DNA of 64,000 nucleotides from Ianthella basta (GCA_964019415.1 OZ025880.1:2906813-2970812); one strand, 5' to 3'. Shown: positions 34,202 to 45,541, numbered from the stretch's first letter. The notes: generated from the letters alone by a model not told the origin. A program made the numbers and translations.

Positions 34202-35606
34202 ATGGGAGATACACGTTTACAAGACATTGTGCGCGAAGCAGGAGAACACCTAGGGATAGCAACTCTTACAGCAGACCAAGAGAGAGCCATTTGTGAATTC
34301 GTAAAAGGGAGTGATGTTTTTGTTTGCCTACCAACAGGCAGTGGCAAATCCATTTGTTTCGCTGTGCTCCCACTGGTCTTTGATGCCTTGCGCGGTAAAA
34401 AAGGATCCATTTGTTTAGTAGTGTCGCCTCTGACAGCCCTAATGACAGATCAAGTGAATGCCTTTGAAATTAGGGGGCTGACAGCTGCTTCTTGTGGATC
34501 ACACCAGACTGATCGGGAAACTCTCGACCGCATACGTGCAGGGTGCTATCAGTTGGTCTACATAACACCCGAAGCCTTGGTGAATAACACCACATACAGA
34601 AATATGCTCTTAGAGAGTGTGTGGCAAGAAAATTTGATAGCCTATGTAATCGATGAAGCACACTGCATCAAGACCTGGTGAGTTGCATTATAAGTTAGTG
34701 TAACATCAGAATGAAACATTTACACTGGTGCATTCATGGCACATTACCATTCTTATGCACCATTACATATTCATGCCCACTCCACCCAGGGGTGAGCATT
34801 TTCGAACAGCATTCAGGGGATTAGGTGATGTGCGCAGCCTCATGAAGAACAAGGTATCAGTCATGGCACTTACTGCTACAGCAACAAAAGGAACACGTGA
34901 GACTATTTTTTCCACTGTCGGCATGACAAATGTGTTCATTGTTTCTCGAATGCCAGAAAAGGAAAACATCATCTACTCTGTTACCAAAACAGCATCTATT
35001 CAGTCTACATTCTCATCGTATGCTCAAGACCTAAGAGTTCAAAGGAAATCGTATCCACGGTTGCTCATTTTCTGCCGCACAATTAGTGATTGCGCAAATA
35101 TTTATGAATTCTTTCACGACAAGCTTGGAAAGGAGTGCACTCACCCAATTGGGGCTCCTGACATATCGCGCTTTCGTCTGGTGGACATGTATACAAGTGT
35201 TACCACATCAGGTGTGAAAGACCAAATTCAGCAACACATGCAGCAGGACGACAGCAGCCTGAGGGTACTGATATGCACAAATGCATTCGGCATGGGGATA
35301 GACTGCAAGGCTGTGCACAGCATTGTACACTGGGGAGCACCGGAGGACATGGAGGAGTACCTTCAAGAAGTCGGCAGGGGTGGAAGGGACGGCAGGGAAA
35401 CAAGAGCACAACTCTGTTACACCAAAGAAAAGAGCATTGTTGCAGAGAAGCACATGAAGGACTACTGTGTCAATAAAACAGAATGCAGGAGAAAATTACT
35501 TATGTCATATTTCGTCGATGATTACTTTTCCAAAGTATTGGGCTCTTGTAAGTGTTGTGACATATGCCAGCAGTGCTGTACATGTTCTCAGTGTCTAAAT
35601 CGTTAG
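34202..35606 (+). CDS. RecQ-like DNA helicase of the transposon (430 aa)
   Basis: Superfamily 2 ATP-dependent helicase, predicted to unwind DNA during transposition. Exons 34202-34677 and 34790-35606 are joined across a 112-bp GT-AG intron that splits the Trp codon after DEAHCIKT. I start at ATG 34202 because the frame further up begins with GTG. Motifs in order: LPTGSGKS (Walker A, about residues 43-50), SPLTALMTDQ (Ia), VIDEAHC (II), ALTATAT (III), CTNAFGMGID (V) and EVGRGGRDG (VI, variant of the usual GRAGRDG). The tail keeps a RecQ-type zinc site (CRRKLLMSYF, then CKCCDIC). No HRDC domain is visible. Its intron argues against bacterial contamination. It converges with the DUF6589-like gene inside one element. 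Confidence 0.93.
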
Positions 35607-35818
35607 TTATGCAGCTACAGTCACTGGTGTTGCCACGATATAAGAAAATGTGTATTATGATTATTGTAGGTTTGTAACACGATATTTTGTGTATCACGAT
35701 ATATATTAATGAACAATTGGCATGGTGCTCAGATATAAGCCAAACACATAGGGTAACAGCAAGTCCATGTTATAAGTTCTGATATATAAACAGTACATCC
35801 ATGGGTCTACGTTGCAGG
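35607..35818. terminator. Convergent 3' region of the two transposon genes
   Basis: 212 bp between the two stop codons, AT-rich with repeated CACGATAT motifs (around 35634, 35680 and 35696). Both 3' UTRs and polyadenylation signals must lie in or overlap it. I cannot place exact sites. Confidence 0.35.
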
Positions 35819-38800
35819 CTACTGTGGATGAAAGTGTTCTCTCATCCACTCTTCTAGCATATCCATGTCTACTGAGTGGATCAGGTGATTGCTTCTAAAG
35901 TTTTTGAAGCAACGGTGGCTTCTGGTGCCTTGGTCAGTGAAGACGGTATTGTTGCACAACACCGCAACCATCCTGTCTAGATCACTCTTCTCGGAGGCTC
36001 GAGTATGGGAGGTACTTACTTCCTTCAGCCCAGTTACCGCATCAAACTGATGCAGAAGGCTGCTGATAAGATGCGAGCACTTACTTGCCCTCGTGATGGC
36101 ATGTTCAGTTTTGTTGGCTCCCAGATGTTGCAAGGCGTCCTTGATGACACGATTAAGATGTTCCATGTGTAGGTCACAAGGGATGTTGAACCCTTCCCTG
36201 CCATGGACGTTGACGAATCTTGAATACAACAGCTGCTGTGCCATCTGTGGCGATAGATAGTAGAAATACTGACAAAGGCAGTTGAATGCTTCGATTGCAT
36301 AATTCTTATTCTGTGCTGCTTTAAATAGCAGTAGCATGTATTTCCAACATCGTAAAACGCGCAGGCCATCGCCTTCTTTAATTGCGTCATGAAATTCCAT
36401 GTAAAGCAGCCCCAAGGTGAATACTTCTCTGCTGTATTCAAGTACTCCATCTTTAGTTGCTGCAGAACCTACATGTATTTGTGGCATTGAAAGTGATGCA
36501 TGCAGGCAGCTGTGCATTGAAGTGATATGACATTGTGGCACTTACTGGAATGCAAGCCAAGGTTGAAAAACTTGCTGATGACATCCTTTGCTGGTGTTAT
36601 CAGTAGTCCCTTACGCTGCTCTGGGGACATCTCATGAGTGTCTGGAAAGACGTACTTTGTTGGTGGCTCGTGAAGTGATCCCATCCCCAACACTTCCATA
36701 GAAGCAGCAACAATGTGCGCTCGCACAACCGTGAAGAAGAAGTCTTCACATTCATTGAAGTTGTCCTTGGGGGATCGTGTGACGTTGGACCTGTTGACTG
36801 TGTTACGCAGGTGATACAGTGTACCAGGATCTTGAAAAGACCCTGTCCTGTACAATCTCTTCCAAATCACCTGTGCATGCATTGAGATAACACATTTTTA
36901 CCCTTACACTTACAAATCCTAGCTTAAAACTACAGCTATACAGACAATGTGATAATACTTACAGACAGAAAGATGCCTTTTGTGTGCCAGTCCTCACAGC
37001 AGGGGGTCAAGCCAGCTAGTGCGTCAGATGCACGGTCTGCATTCATTCTTGCCCTCTGGCAAGAGCGAGCCCTAGCACATGTCAGTTGATCTCCACCGAG
37101 AAGAATGCCATGCAGATGGTCCTCTGTGTATGTTGTCGAGCTTCCATCCAAGGGTGATTCGAACATCCTCTCTATCACCTTCTTTGGCACATATTGGTGA
37201 AGCTCATCCATAATGTCCATCATCTCAGCATTTTTCTGTTCATTCTTCAATTGAACACCAAGAGGAACCTATATATAATATGGCAGAAAAAATGTTGTGC
37301 CTTGCATGTACCGAATGCATATTCAACCCTTTGATCTACATTACTCTTTTATGTGCAATACTCACTACAATACTCACACCCCTTTATTTCCAATACCCTG
37401 AATCTCCTGTACACTGACCCAAAAGTACTGTATTGCAATAACTTACTACAACCGACTTCTGCTTCATTGCATTTGATTGGCCATGCTGGATGTGAGTGCA
37501 TACAACATCTTTCAGTGCACTGAAGACTGGGATGTACTCCACAAGCACACGTGAAAGCAAAGTGGTACAGTTCTGTACTAGCTGGTAGAAATCATCTTCA
37601 CTTGGAAGAATTTGTTGTACATCCAGCTGTCTTGGTGATGGCTTCTGGGTTGAGAGAGATGAAGAATCCACTCTGTCTTTCACAGCAAATGCATTGAAAT
37701 AATGAAGACTCTGTGTCCGCCGGTCCACACGCATGAAGCGAGGCTTCACGTTCTTATCAATGTTGTCGCCGACACATTTGAAGCCGATGGATTCTGAGGA
37801 CAATTAAAGTTAACATTGAAAGCGAGTCAGCGCCATAAAACTCATAATGGGTGGGTAACTGGCACGCAATACTGGCAGCAATAGTAGCTATAGTTAACTG
37901 TAATATTATGGAATGTAAGCAACATATCTGAAATTTGCAATTCATAGGAAGTAAATGTGAGGGATTGTACCTGCAACTGTAGAGTCTCTGAGTATACTCT
38001 GATTCTCTGTACATGGCACCTCAGAAGCATCAGTGCTCTCTGCAGCAGCATGCGCCTCAGCAGGGGACAATTCAAGTGGTTGCTCCTCTTCACTTGATGC
38101 AACATCGTTAGTGGAATCGTCTCTTGGAGTGAAGTGTTCGGTGGTGTACTCTTCATCACTCGTGTCACTGTCCTGGTCAAGCCAGTCAAGAAACGAATCC
38201 ATGTTGCCATCATATGATGCACTGTCAGCCAGGATTGCTGATGGAGGATGAGCAACGCTGTCTGCAGACTGAAAGCGAATAGCAAACATGAAGACAAAGC
38301 ACTAATTAATGTGTTTTAATTATGTATGTACATACCTCTGAACAGGCATTTATCTTCAACTCCAAGGCCTTTGACCAACTACGAACGTCTCTGTCGTGGT
38401 CTTGTCCAAATTGGTCCAGTAGACGCAGAGTATGCTGGTGTGACATGCTAATGCCTAAATGGTTTAGCCTGGTGTACACCTGCATGTGTATATATAGTAA
38501 CCACAAGCATTATGTGCAGCACGGATTAAGGTTTATACTGTATGCACATATAATTACATTCATACACTAGCTATTGCATGCACATGCTTGCACAAGTACA
38601 CTATACTGAAGGCAAGCTTACTCTCTTAGCAGAGTGCCCAGCATACAGAATCATGGACACTATTCTCTGAACAAGAGACAGCTTTTCATTTCTGTGATGA
38701 AGTAGAATTGCAGCTGCTGTGCACAGAACTGCCTTAGATCTTGGTTGGTCTTGCACTGCCTTCTTCCTTAGCACTGCCTCCATCATTGAGAAGAGCGTAG

Positions 38801-39831
38801 GGGCTCTTGTGCTCAGTTCTGCATACAGGCTTTCCCAGTCCAATTTGGCAATTGACTCCAGATCCATGCTCATACTTCTCAGGCTGCAAACATTCAGTGT
38901 TGAGCAAAGCCCTCTGGCCTCTTCCTCAATGGTATTCTTCACAATGTCCACAATGCGACTCTTGAAGAGAGGATTTTGCCATGTGGAGGTGGCAAAGGAC
39001 AGGCCCTGCCGTCTAGCCAAACTCCGCCCTATGCGTTGCCTAGAGGGTGTCAGCTGATACAACCTTGCCCTCTTCGGGTAGTTAATGAGGCACTATTAAA
39101 GAAATACATGCATATGATCATAATTTATCATTTTCATGTCATATCATAGCTGTTGTGTATGTTAATATGTATACTTATATTTTGTAATTGTGCATTAGCA
39201 TAGGTGTGTATGTTTTTTTGTTTGCAATGTTGTGTATGCATGCAAGTACATACTAACCGATACACCTGGGCTTCTTCTCTTTCTTGCCTGAGGAGTGAGT
39301 TCCCTTGCAGCTCCAGAACTGCGGGACTGAAAGGATTGGAAAAGAAAATGGACTAGACAGTTTAATAGTCACTTCTCTTTAGCACATACTATGTATTATA
39401 TATGTATTTTGTAATATGCACATAATTGCAGGGGTGTATGTGTTCATGCGTAAGTGCATTATGCTTGCATGTCTACTCACGTCAGACTGGAGTCTTGGTG
39501 TTTGCAGCGCTGGCGGTCTTGATTCAGTTCCATCAGAAATAACCACCATATCTATCTCTCCAGACAGACCAATTTTCTCCCGCATTGAGACAGCCACCGT
39601 GACAGCGTCTTGGCGCAGCTTGGAGAACCGTTCCGCTTCACTAAAACAAGTGTTGCACATATAGCGAACTCCATCGGCTGGAAGCGAAGCGGGTAGTCTC
39701 TCTTCCGGTAAACCGACTTGCTCGTAGGCATCCAAAGTTCGCCGAACGGCTGGAGAATTAAGTAGTCGTCGTCTTCTAGCAACGGTAGCACTTCCACAAG
39801 CCCAGCAGTTCTCCGCCGCGGACGACGACAT
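35819..39831 (-). CDS. DUF6589-like transposon protein, possible transposase (9 exons, 986 aa)
   Basis: Exons: 39831-39481, 39326-39258, 39092-38622, 38479-38336, 38268-37971, 37793-37447, 37268-36963, 36870-36546, 36468-35819. They sum to 2961 bp with all phases consistent. The N-terminus has paired Cys motifs, CWACGS and YMCNTC, likely a zinc finger for DNA binding. An acidic linker (LDWLDQDSDTSDEEY) lies in exon 5. Exon 7 holds ILLGGDQLT and CCEDWHTKG, the conserved core I associate with DUF6589, with candidate acidic catalytic residues. Exon 9 includes YSRFVNVHGREGFNIPCDLHMEHLNR, also typical. As the only large non-helicase protein between perfect terminal repeats, it is the best transposase candidate; function is inferred. 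Confidence 0.85.
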
Positions 39832-39938
39832 TATATTACACCTTCGCCGGCGACGAAGAGCTGTTAATCCGTCGCATTATGCATACGCGTTTCTTGTTGT
39901 CGCGTATGCGGTTTTCGTCGATTACTCCGCCCCCTTGA

Positions 39939-40023
39939 CACAGAAAACGGTGCGGTGTGTTGCCAGACCCTTTTCCGCCCCTCCCAATTATAAAATGGCG
40001 GAATGGGTCTGGGTTCGAGACTA
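39939..40023 (-). repeat. Right terminal inverted repeat, 85 bp
   Basis: Reverse complement partner of 33634-33718, followed by the second copy of the 9-bp target duplication. The DUF6589-like start codon lies only 108 bp inside, so the repeat probably contributes to its promoter. Confidence 0.95.
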
Positions 40024-40032
40024 AGCCGGTTG

Positions 40033-40500
40033 ATAGATGTACCATAGATGGACGAACACACTAAGACGTTTCAAAACTGACTAGCTAGCCAAGACCTTCG
40101 TGGTAGAACGTGTCTTACTTAAAACGTCTTCTCAGTAGCTAACTATCTCTAATATTGCTATGTTCCATGGCAACGAGCCTCTACGACATCTTCAGAGGAG
40201 AACTCGAGCTATAGCTAGTGGCCACTGGCACATGCATGATGCACCGAGCTATCAGTGGAACTAAACTGGTCGATCCGTGAGGACGTTATAGCTATTGATA
40301 CTTTGATCTGACCTTAGCTATAGCTTATGTATGGGATGAGGGATTTATGGGAAATCACATGTTCAGTTTGCTTGAATCCTCTTTGATGGCAGTGTTGGGT
40401 GTGGCTTGGCTGACCTGTTTGATTTTTTCATGGAAGTTATTAGGCATGTTGAGTGGGTAATAGATTATATCTTCTTTTGGACAATCGAGCACACCATGAA
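40033..40500. other. Spacer between transposon and Penelope fragment
   Basis: No gene recognised. It may be part of the long NAT2 leader intron. Confidence 0.4.
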
Positions 40501-40531
40501 CACTTGACATTTTGATTCAATTCAATACAAC

Positions 40532-40557
40532 GTTTTGCCCATCACGAGCTTCATTAG
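40532..40557 (-). ncRNA. Degenerate hammerhead-like motif downstream of the Penelope ORF
   Basis: On minus: CTAATGA, a GCTC/GGGC stem-loop, then AAAAC. Both core blocks differ by one base from the hammerhead consensus (CTGATGA, GAAAC). Its place, 3' of the GIY-YIG frame, is where Penelope elements carry ribozymes. Confidence 0.4.
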
Positions 40558-40668
40558 GCATACAACTGAGAATGAAAGAAAATGTGACAGCTTTTATACC
40601 AGCACAATGAGCAATGATTGGTTGTTTCTGACCAATCCAATGGATAAATTGTTTAACTCTCTCCAGGC

Positions 40669-41085
40669 CTAATTAGGGAGTTCCACACTTGACTCAGGGA
40701 GAACCCTGAGTCCATGTTGTATGGTCTTTCTCTTCCTGATGTGAATACTTTCCTTGATCATTCTCTCTCTCCATCTACTGTCCCTGTCCACTACTGTCGC
40801 CGCATCCCAATTCATACAGTAGTTTGTCTTCATGCAGTGGACTGCATTAGCATTTCTTATGTCCCCCATGCTTACTGCTCTCTTGTGCTCAGTAATCCTT
40901 GTCTTCAGTGGCCTCCCTGTCTCTCCAATGTAGACTTCGTCACACTGTGCGCAAGGGATCTGGTACACCGCTCCCTTGTCTGCATGTTTCTGTGGTCCGT
41001 TCACTCTTGTGAGTAGGCTCCTCAAGGTCCTCATTTGCTGGAACACCACAGGGTGTACTCCGAGCTTCCTGCAAATGTTCCTCAC
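40669..41085 (-). pseudogene. GIY-YIG endonuclease domain of a Penelope-like element
   Basis: 138-codon open frame. GAVYQIPCAQCDEVYIGETGR supplies the GIY-YIG core in its Penelope form, with the preceding CAQC Cys pair. PLKTRITEHKRAV supplies the conserved Arg and His. A downstream KESIHIRKRKT block contributes the catalytic Glu. Upstream text (ERVLGGEVRNICRKLGVHPVVF) continues the family match to about 41135 and then stops, so most of the protein is gone. Confidence 0.85.
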
Positions 41086-41135
41086 CTCACCTCCCAGGAC
41101 CCTCTCACATAGGACTCTTTAGTTATACTACTTCA

Positions 41136-41654
41136 GAGCCACAATTTACAGGGTCAGAGCCACACATTTCGTTTTTCGACGGGTCAGTGAAAGCAGCCTC
41201 ACTACACAATGAAGAGCATTCACATGAACAAGTCTCAAACAAACCATAGCAGGCAGGGATACATTGTGGTGAATGTAACCTTTACCTGTGCTGATCATCA
41301 CCAACTAATGTGTTAACTGCTGATGCATAGCGTAAATGCCAGTGGCATCTAGTTTTTGGGCTTCCTCCAATAGAGTAGTGTGGAAGAGGTACTCACCACT
41401 GCTTTGAGTAACATCAGCCATCAGCTGTCCAGTGTTTGCAGAATTGATAGACAATTGCAATGCAGAACTTGATAAAGCATACAGCAATAAAGCACTATAT
41501 ATGCTGGACAGATGAGGTGGTGGTGATGGTGGTGATGGTAGTCAAAGTGGTAGGGGTGGTGGCAGTGGTGGTATCTGCTGTATATATTTACATTTATGTG
41601 GGTAGTATGCTTGTGCATTTGTATGTTTTGCACGGTGAATGTGTGGCGTATGTG

Positions 41655-41657
<3 letters not shown>
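41136..41657. other. Spacer upstream of NAT2
   Basis: No recognised exon. Contains a GGTGGTGATGG-type simple repeat around 41515-41575. Confidence 0.45.
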
Positions 41658-41702
<45 letters not shown>

Positions 41703-41703
41703 T

Positions 41704-41757
<54 letters not shown>

Positions 41758-41792
41758 ATGTGTGGTGTGTGTGTGTGTGTGTGTGCGTGTGT
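41658..41792 (+). repeat. TG dinucleotide microsatellite
   Basis: Nearly uninterrupted TG run about 126 bp before the NAT2 start. It creates false Cys-Val and His-Thr open frames on both strands. Confidence 0.98.
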
Positions 41793-41918
41793 GTAATCAC
41801 CAGCATATATATATGACATTTAAGCTGAAAGCCAATGCCATTATTGAGGCATTACTGAAACTTTGGAGGTTTGTACTACTCGGCTAATCTACTTGTTGTC
41901 TTTCATTCTATATTTAGC

Positions 41919-42791
41919 ATGGACCGCCTTTCTCAAATTGAAGCATTTAGGTTTGTTGCTGATATTCTGAAGATTGGGGACGCAGGGATGAAGCTAAAGG
42001 GTGATAGGCTATTGTTCCTAGAGGAACTGATGCAAGCATACCTGAAGAATCTCCCTTTCCACAATGTCAACCTCCTCAACCTGAGCCCTGAACAACGTCA
42101 TGTGCCAACTTGGGAGGAGATAAAAGCAGACATGATGCAAGGACATGGGGGGCTCTGCTATACTTTGTCTGTATTCATGAAATTCCTCCTAGATGCCCTT
42201 GAGTTTGAAACCGCCTTTCTGGCCTGTGCTATGAGAGGGTTTCCTGACAATCACATTGCTGTTGTTGTCTTTGATCTAACCGAGGAAGGTAGTAGGCATC
42301 TTGTTGACCCCAATGCCTACCCCAATTTCAAAGCTATTCCACTGGATTTTGCTGAAGAATCTCCAGTGTATGAATACTCTTATCTGCAGTACAAGTTTGT
42401 CAAGAAAGGTGATGTCTTGGAGCGGATGCATCGCAGCATCAGTCCAGTGGAAGTGCTGGAGGGTCTGTCACCAGACCAGTGGTTCCGGGTATGTGAGCTC
42501 AACCTTACTCCACGGGATCTCTCATACTTCCAGCCATCCATGCATACAGTTTTCACAGTGCCTGGAAAGAACTCCCCTTTCCTCGTTGTGTTCCGAGCTG
42601 TGCTGTTTGCAGACCTGAAGCTGGTTGCATTCAAGAACAAGACTTTGATTCTTGAGAAGGAGAACCACTCTCTTGAGGAAGTAGAAATGGCAAGCCGCGA
42701 GGAAATGATTGCAGCAGCAGTCCAGCACTTTCCGCAGTTTACAGAAACTAAGGTTGCCAAAGCCATTGACTCCTTGAAACTCTTCCCATGA
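41919..42791 (+). CDS. Arylamine N-acetyltransferase paralogue 2 (290 aa)
   Basis: Second NAT-family enzyme, cytosolic acetyl-CoA-dependent acetyltransferase by homology. I start at ATG 41919 (MDRLSQIEAFRF), which aligns with the NAT1 N-terminus and sits one base after an acceptor-like TATTTAG, implying a 5' UTR intron. Triad: Cys80 in GHGGLCYTL, His112 in PDNHIAVVV, Asp130 in HLVDPNAYP. The residue two before the glycine pair is Gly-His rather than Glu-Arg, so the usual RGGxC motif is altered to HGGLC. It is tandem with NAT1 but separated from it by the large transposon and a Penelope fragment. Substrate unknown. Confidence 0.88.
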   Translation: MDRLSQIEAFRFVADILKIGDAGMKLKGDRLLFLEELMQAYLKNLPFHNVNLLNLSPEQRHVPTWEEIKADMMQGHGGLCYTLSVFMKFLLDALEFETAFLACAMRGFPDNHIAVVVFDLTEEGSRHLVDPNAYPNFKAIPLDFAEESPVYEYSYLQYKFVKKGDVLERMHRSISPVEVLEGLSPDQWFRVCELNLTPRDLSYFQPSMHTVFTVPGKNSPFLVVFRAVLFADLKLVAFKNKTLILEKENHSLEEVEMASREEMIAAAVQHFPQFTETKVAKAIDSLKLFP

Positions 42792-43102
42792 ATTCATGAT
42801 ATGCAAAATGCTATATCCCAAATATTGTGTACTATCAGCACAACTAGCACAATAACAGATTTCTTATTCTTTACATTCAAGTATATACTATTAGTGTGAA
42901 ATTCTATTCCTGTAGTTAGATAGTGTATTATTGTATGTAATACGTTTACACGGTCCATCACCAGTGAGTTTGAATAATACAGTCATTATTTTGTGCCTAT
43001 AGCTATAACCTCTATGCTTCTCAATAGCACAAGGGTTGCACACAGCCAATCCTATAATTATACAGCCATCCCCATGCAGACTGTTTCCCAGTTTAGCTGC
43101 TA

Positions 43103-43156
43103 GCTAGACCATACTTCTCAATACACCCCCGCGCATAATGAGAAATATGGTCTAGC
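43103..43156. repeat. 18-bp hairpin with 18-nt loop
   Basis: GCTAGACCATACTTCTCA (43103-43120) pairs with TGAGAAATATGGTCTAGC (43139-43156) with one mismatch that would be G-U in RNA. The loop contains a CCCCCGCG run. Confidence 0.85.
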
Positions 43157-45351
43157 ACGGCTAGACTGTTTCCCTACCTGAGCTGTAGATGACTTTTAAT
43201 GAAACCTGTTAACTAGTAAGTCAACATATTATTACAACTTGGATTTACAGCATACCCGCGCACATGTAACATACATGTACATACTTTACATGCTTGTAGA
43301 TGTGTGCTGCATGCGTGTTGTTGACATTAATGTGGAGATATCAAAACTCTGTGAAGTATAGAAGAGACCTAGTTACAGCTAGCTATGGGCAGCCAGATGG
43401 GGCGAGGAGGCAGATGCATGGGTCACGATCTAATTATAAAATAATACAATTATTATCACTTGTAATTGGCCCCACTCTAATGTGTCCGTACTCTGCTTAG
43501 GTAGATCTTTTACAAAAAGCACAGGCTCATAATCAGTGCATGACAGGTATTTAGAGTACAAAATAAGAGCAAGTGTTAATTATTTGACTTAACATTGAAA
43601 AATCAAGGAAACTTTTCAAAAGCATCCAAAAGCTCATTATACTAGCCAGAAAGAATGCAGCATTTGTTATACTAAAAAGTATGTAGGTATGTTACATGTT
43701 ACACTTTGTAGCTTCATACATATACAGAATTATATATGTAATGTGACAAAAAGCACTCTGGTATATATAATAATTAGATGTGAGTCTGCATTGCAATGCT
43801 AGCATGGCTGTATGTATAAGAGGTAGCTGTCGCTTGTGTCCTCAAGTACATGCAAATACTGGGCTGCATCTGTACACTGTCCAGTAATTGTTCTTTTCGT
43901 TGGTAGAGGGAGGACTGCTCTAGTGCAAAGGAAGGTGATGAACTGACACAGCAGTAAAGAGCAAAAGAAAAAGAAAGTCCAGCAACAACTCCAGCTATAT
44001 ATTTATATACGAGTGGTCCAAGGCCTGCAAATGAATGGGGTGTAGTGTAGTAGATGAATGAAGCTGGTGCCACATACCAATCATATAGCAATTACTCAAA
44101 CTAAATAGCTTGACGGTTTAGCAACCAAAACTGATGATCATGAAATCAATTGTGATCCTTTGACATTGCTTCATTCTATTGCTCGGTAGTTGTAGACATG
44201 GCTATGGCAGGCCTGTGCAGATTCACATACTGCAATAGGAGAAGCACAAGCTTCATGATCACTCAAACAACTTTCACCATTCGCCACTCTTGAGCTGCAT
44301 ACTGTGATATTGTGGGTGCTGTCCTCAGCAATTCCAGCAGTGGACATAGAACTACAGTCAATGTATATAGCTAGTCTGAATTGGACAGCTAGATGTGCTA
44401 ACAAGGCAGACCGTCAGTTGGTGACTCACACCCAGAGCTAAAGGAGACCAACTAATTGCAGAGCACGTAATCACCGCGTACTTTAGTAGGAGGCATTGGA
44501 GGACCTATTATTGTACCAAATTAAAAGTGAAATAGATTCACATGATAATAGCTATGAAGTATTAACTGCACAAATCATACAAGAGATCATGGGACCATGA
44601 ATGTGGACTACATTGATCTGCATGCCTTGGTACAATGACATTTTGCCATTATAGGCTGCATGTACTATATTACTAGGTACCTAGTCAAGCATTGCGTGAC
44701 CCCTTCATGTACATGTGGATCATGCAATGCCTGACTAATTGCTACCTTGTTTGATGAAGGTGAATTAATTGATATACAAAACGTAATTGCAATGCGTGAG
44801 TAGTCAGTGAGGCTGAGAAGGTAACAAATACTACACAATACTCTGACATGTACTCATGCCCACCCTTGAACTTTCTTACATTGCCATGATCACACACATA
44901 TACCATGGCCAGAAATATTGGTGGTTCAAACATTTGCCTCTCAACAGGCAAAATAGAGTTGGCGGAATTGAAATTTGGCAGTGATGGGTGGTCAGAGGTT
45001 ATGACATCATAAAAGACACGTACACCTGAAGTAGCAGCCAACCCCGAGTGTATACACATCAGACGTTCCTGTTTCCACTGCCTCAAGTTAGCAATCCTGC
45101 CACTAAATCATATGGCTAGTCATATGTAGATCGGCTGCATCTGACTAATGTAGAAGCAGGCTATGCACCGCATTTCTAGTTCCTTTCATTTGGGTACCAT
45201 CTCTTGTTCAAAGCAAGCCTGCACTGCACAGTATGCTAAGTACCTTTCAAAGTTGATTGCATAGCTTTGCTGAAGGCTGCATGTATGACAAAAGTGCATA
45301 GTGGTCTGCCCGGAAACACAACTGCAAATCCACATCACTGATGGATACACA

Positions 45352-45480
45352 GACTTGAAGGCAGTGAATGAAGAAGTGAAGCTTTATATGGAACTGGAAG
45401 ATATCAGCAGGAAACAGGTGACAGCAAAATGAGAGAAGTACAACAGCTATACTCCAGAGCAGTGCCCACAGTTTGGTAAG
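45352..45480 (+). pseudogene. Transposase-like coding scrap
   Basis: One frame reads GYTDLKAVNEEVKLYMELED, an in-frame stop, then EKYNSYTPEQCPQFGKYA. The YTPEQ-x-x-x-GKYA pattern resembles the N-terminal helix-turn-helix of some invertebrate DNA transposases. It is too short to classify. Confidence 0.3.
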
Positions 45481-45541
45481 TACGCACTGCCTAAAATCGT
45501 TCAGGCGGGGCTGCTAAACATTTTTGCAACTGCTGAACACA

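Larger units (their letters stand above)
33634..40023. mobile_element. 6.39-kb DNA transposon with RecQ helicase and DUF6589-like genes
   Basis: Bounded by 85-bp inverted repeats (33634-33718 and 39939-40023) that I read as identical, and by a 9-bp target duplication AGCCGGTTG (33625-33633 and 40024-40032). It carries a RecQ-type helicase on plus and a nine-exon DUF6589-like gene on minus, converging with 212 bp between stops. Both frames are open and spliced, and the ends are intact, so it looks recently mobile. From memory, AcademH elements combine a helicase with 9-10 bp target duplications; that classification needs checking. MULE elements also make 9-bp duplications but do not carry RecQ. 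Confidence 0.92.
40500..41135 (-). mobile_element. 5'-truncated Penelope-like retroelement
   Basis: The minus strand carries the C-terminal GIY-YIG endonuclease part of a Penelope-like element followed by a terminal sequence with a degenerate hammerhead-like motif. The reverse transcriptase is missing. It lies between the large transposon and NAT2. Confidence 0.8.

Noticed and set aside
34202..35606. Bacterial contamination or horizontal transfer for RecQ
   Set aside because: A GT-AG intron and placement between perfect eukaryotic transposon ends make contamination unlikely.
41594..41819. Long His-Thr and Cys-Val open frames (also at 47.6-48.1, 48.8-49.2 and 51.6-51.9 kb)
   Set aside because: They are translations of TG/CA dinucleotide repeats in all frames and carry no protein signal.
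43774..44404. Hydrophobic and Cys-rich minus-strand frames as a membrane-protein gene
   Set aside because: No consistent splice join or recognisable domain; kept only as a possibility in the regional note.
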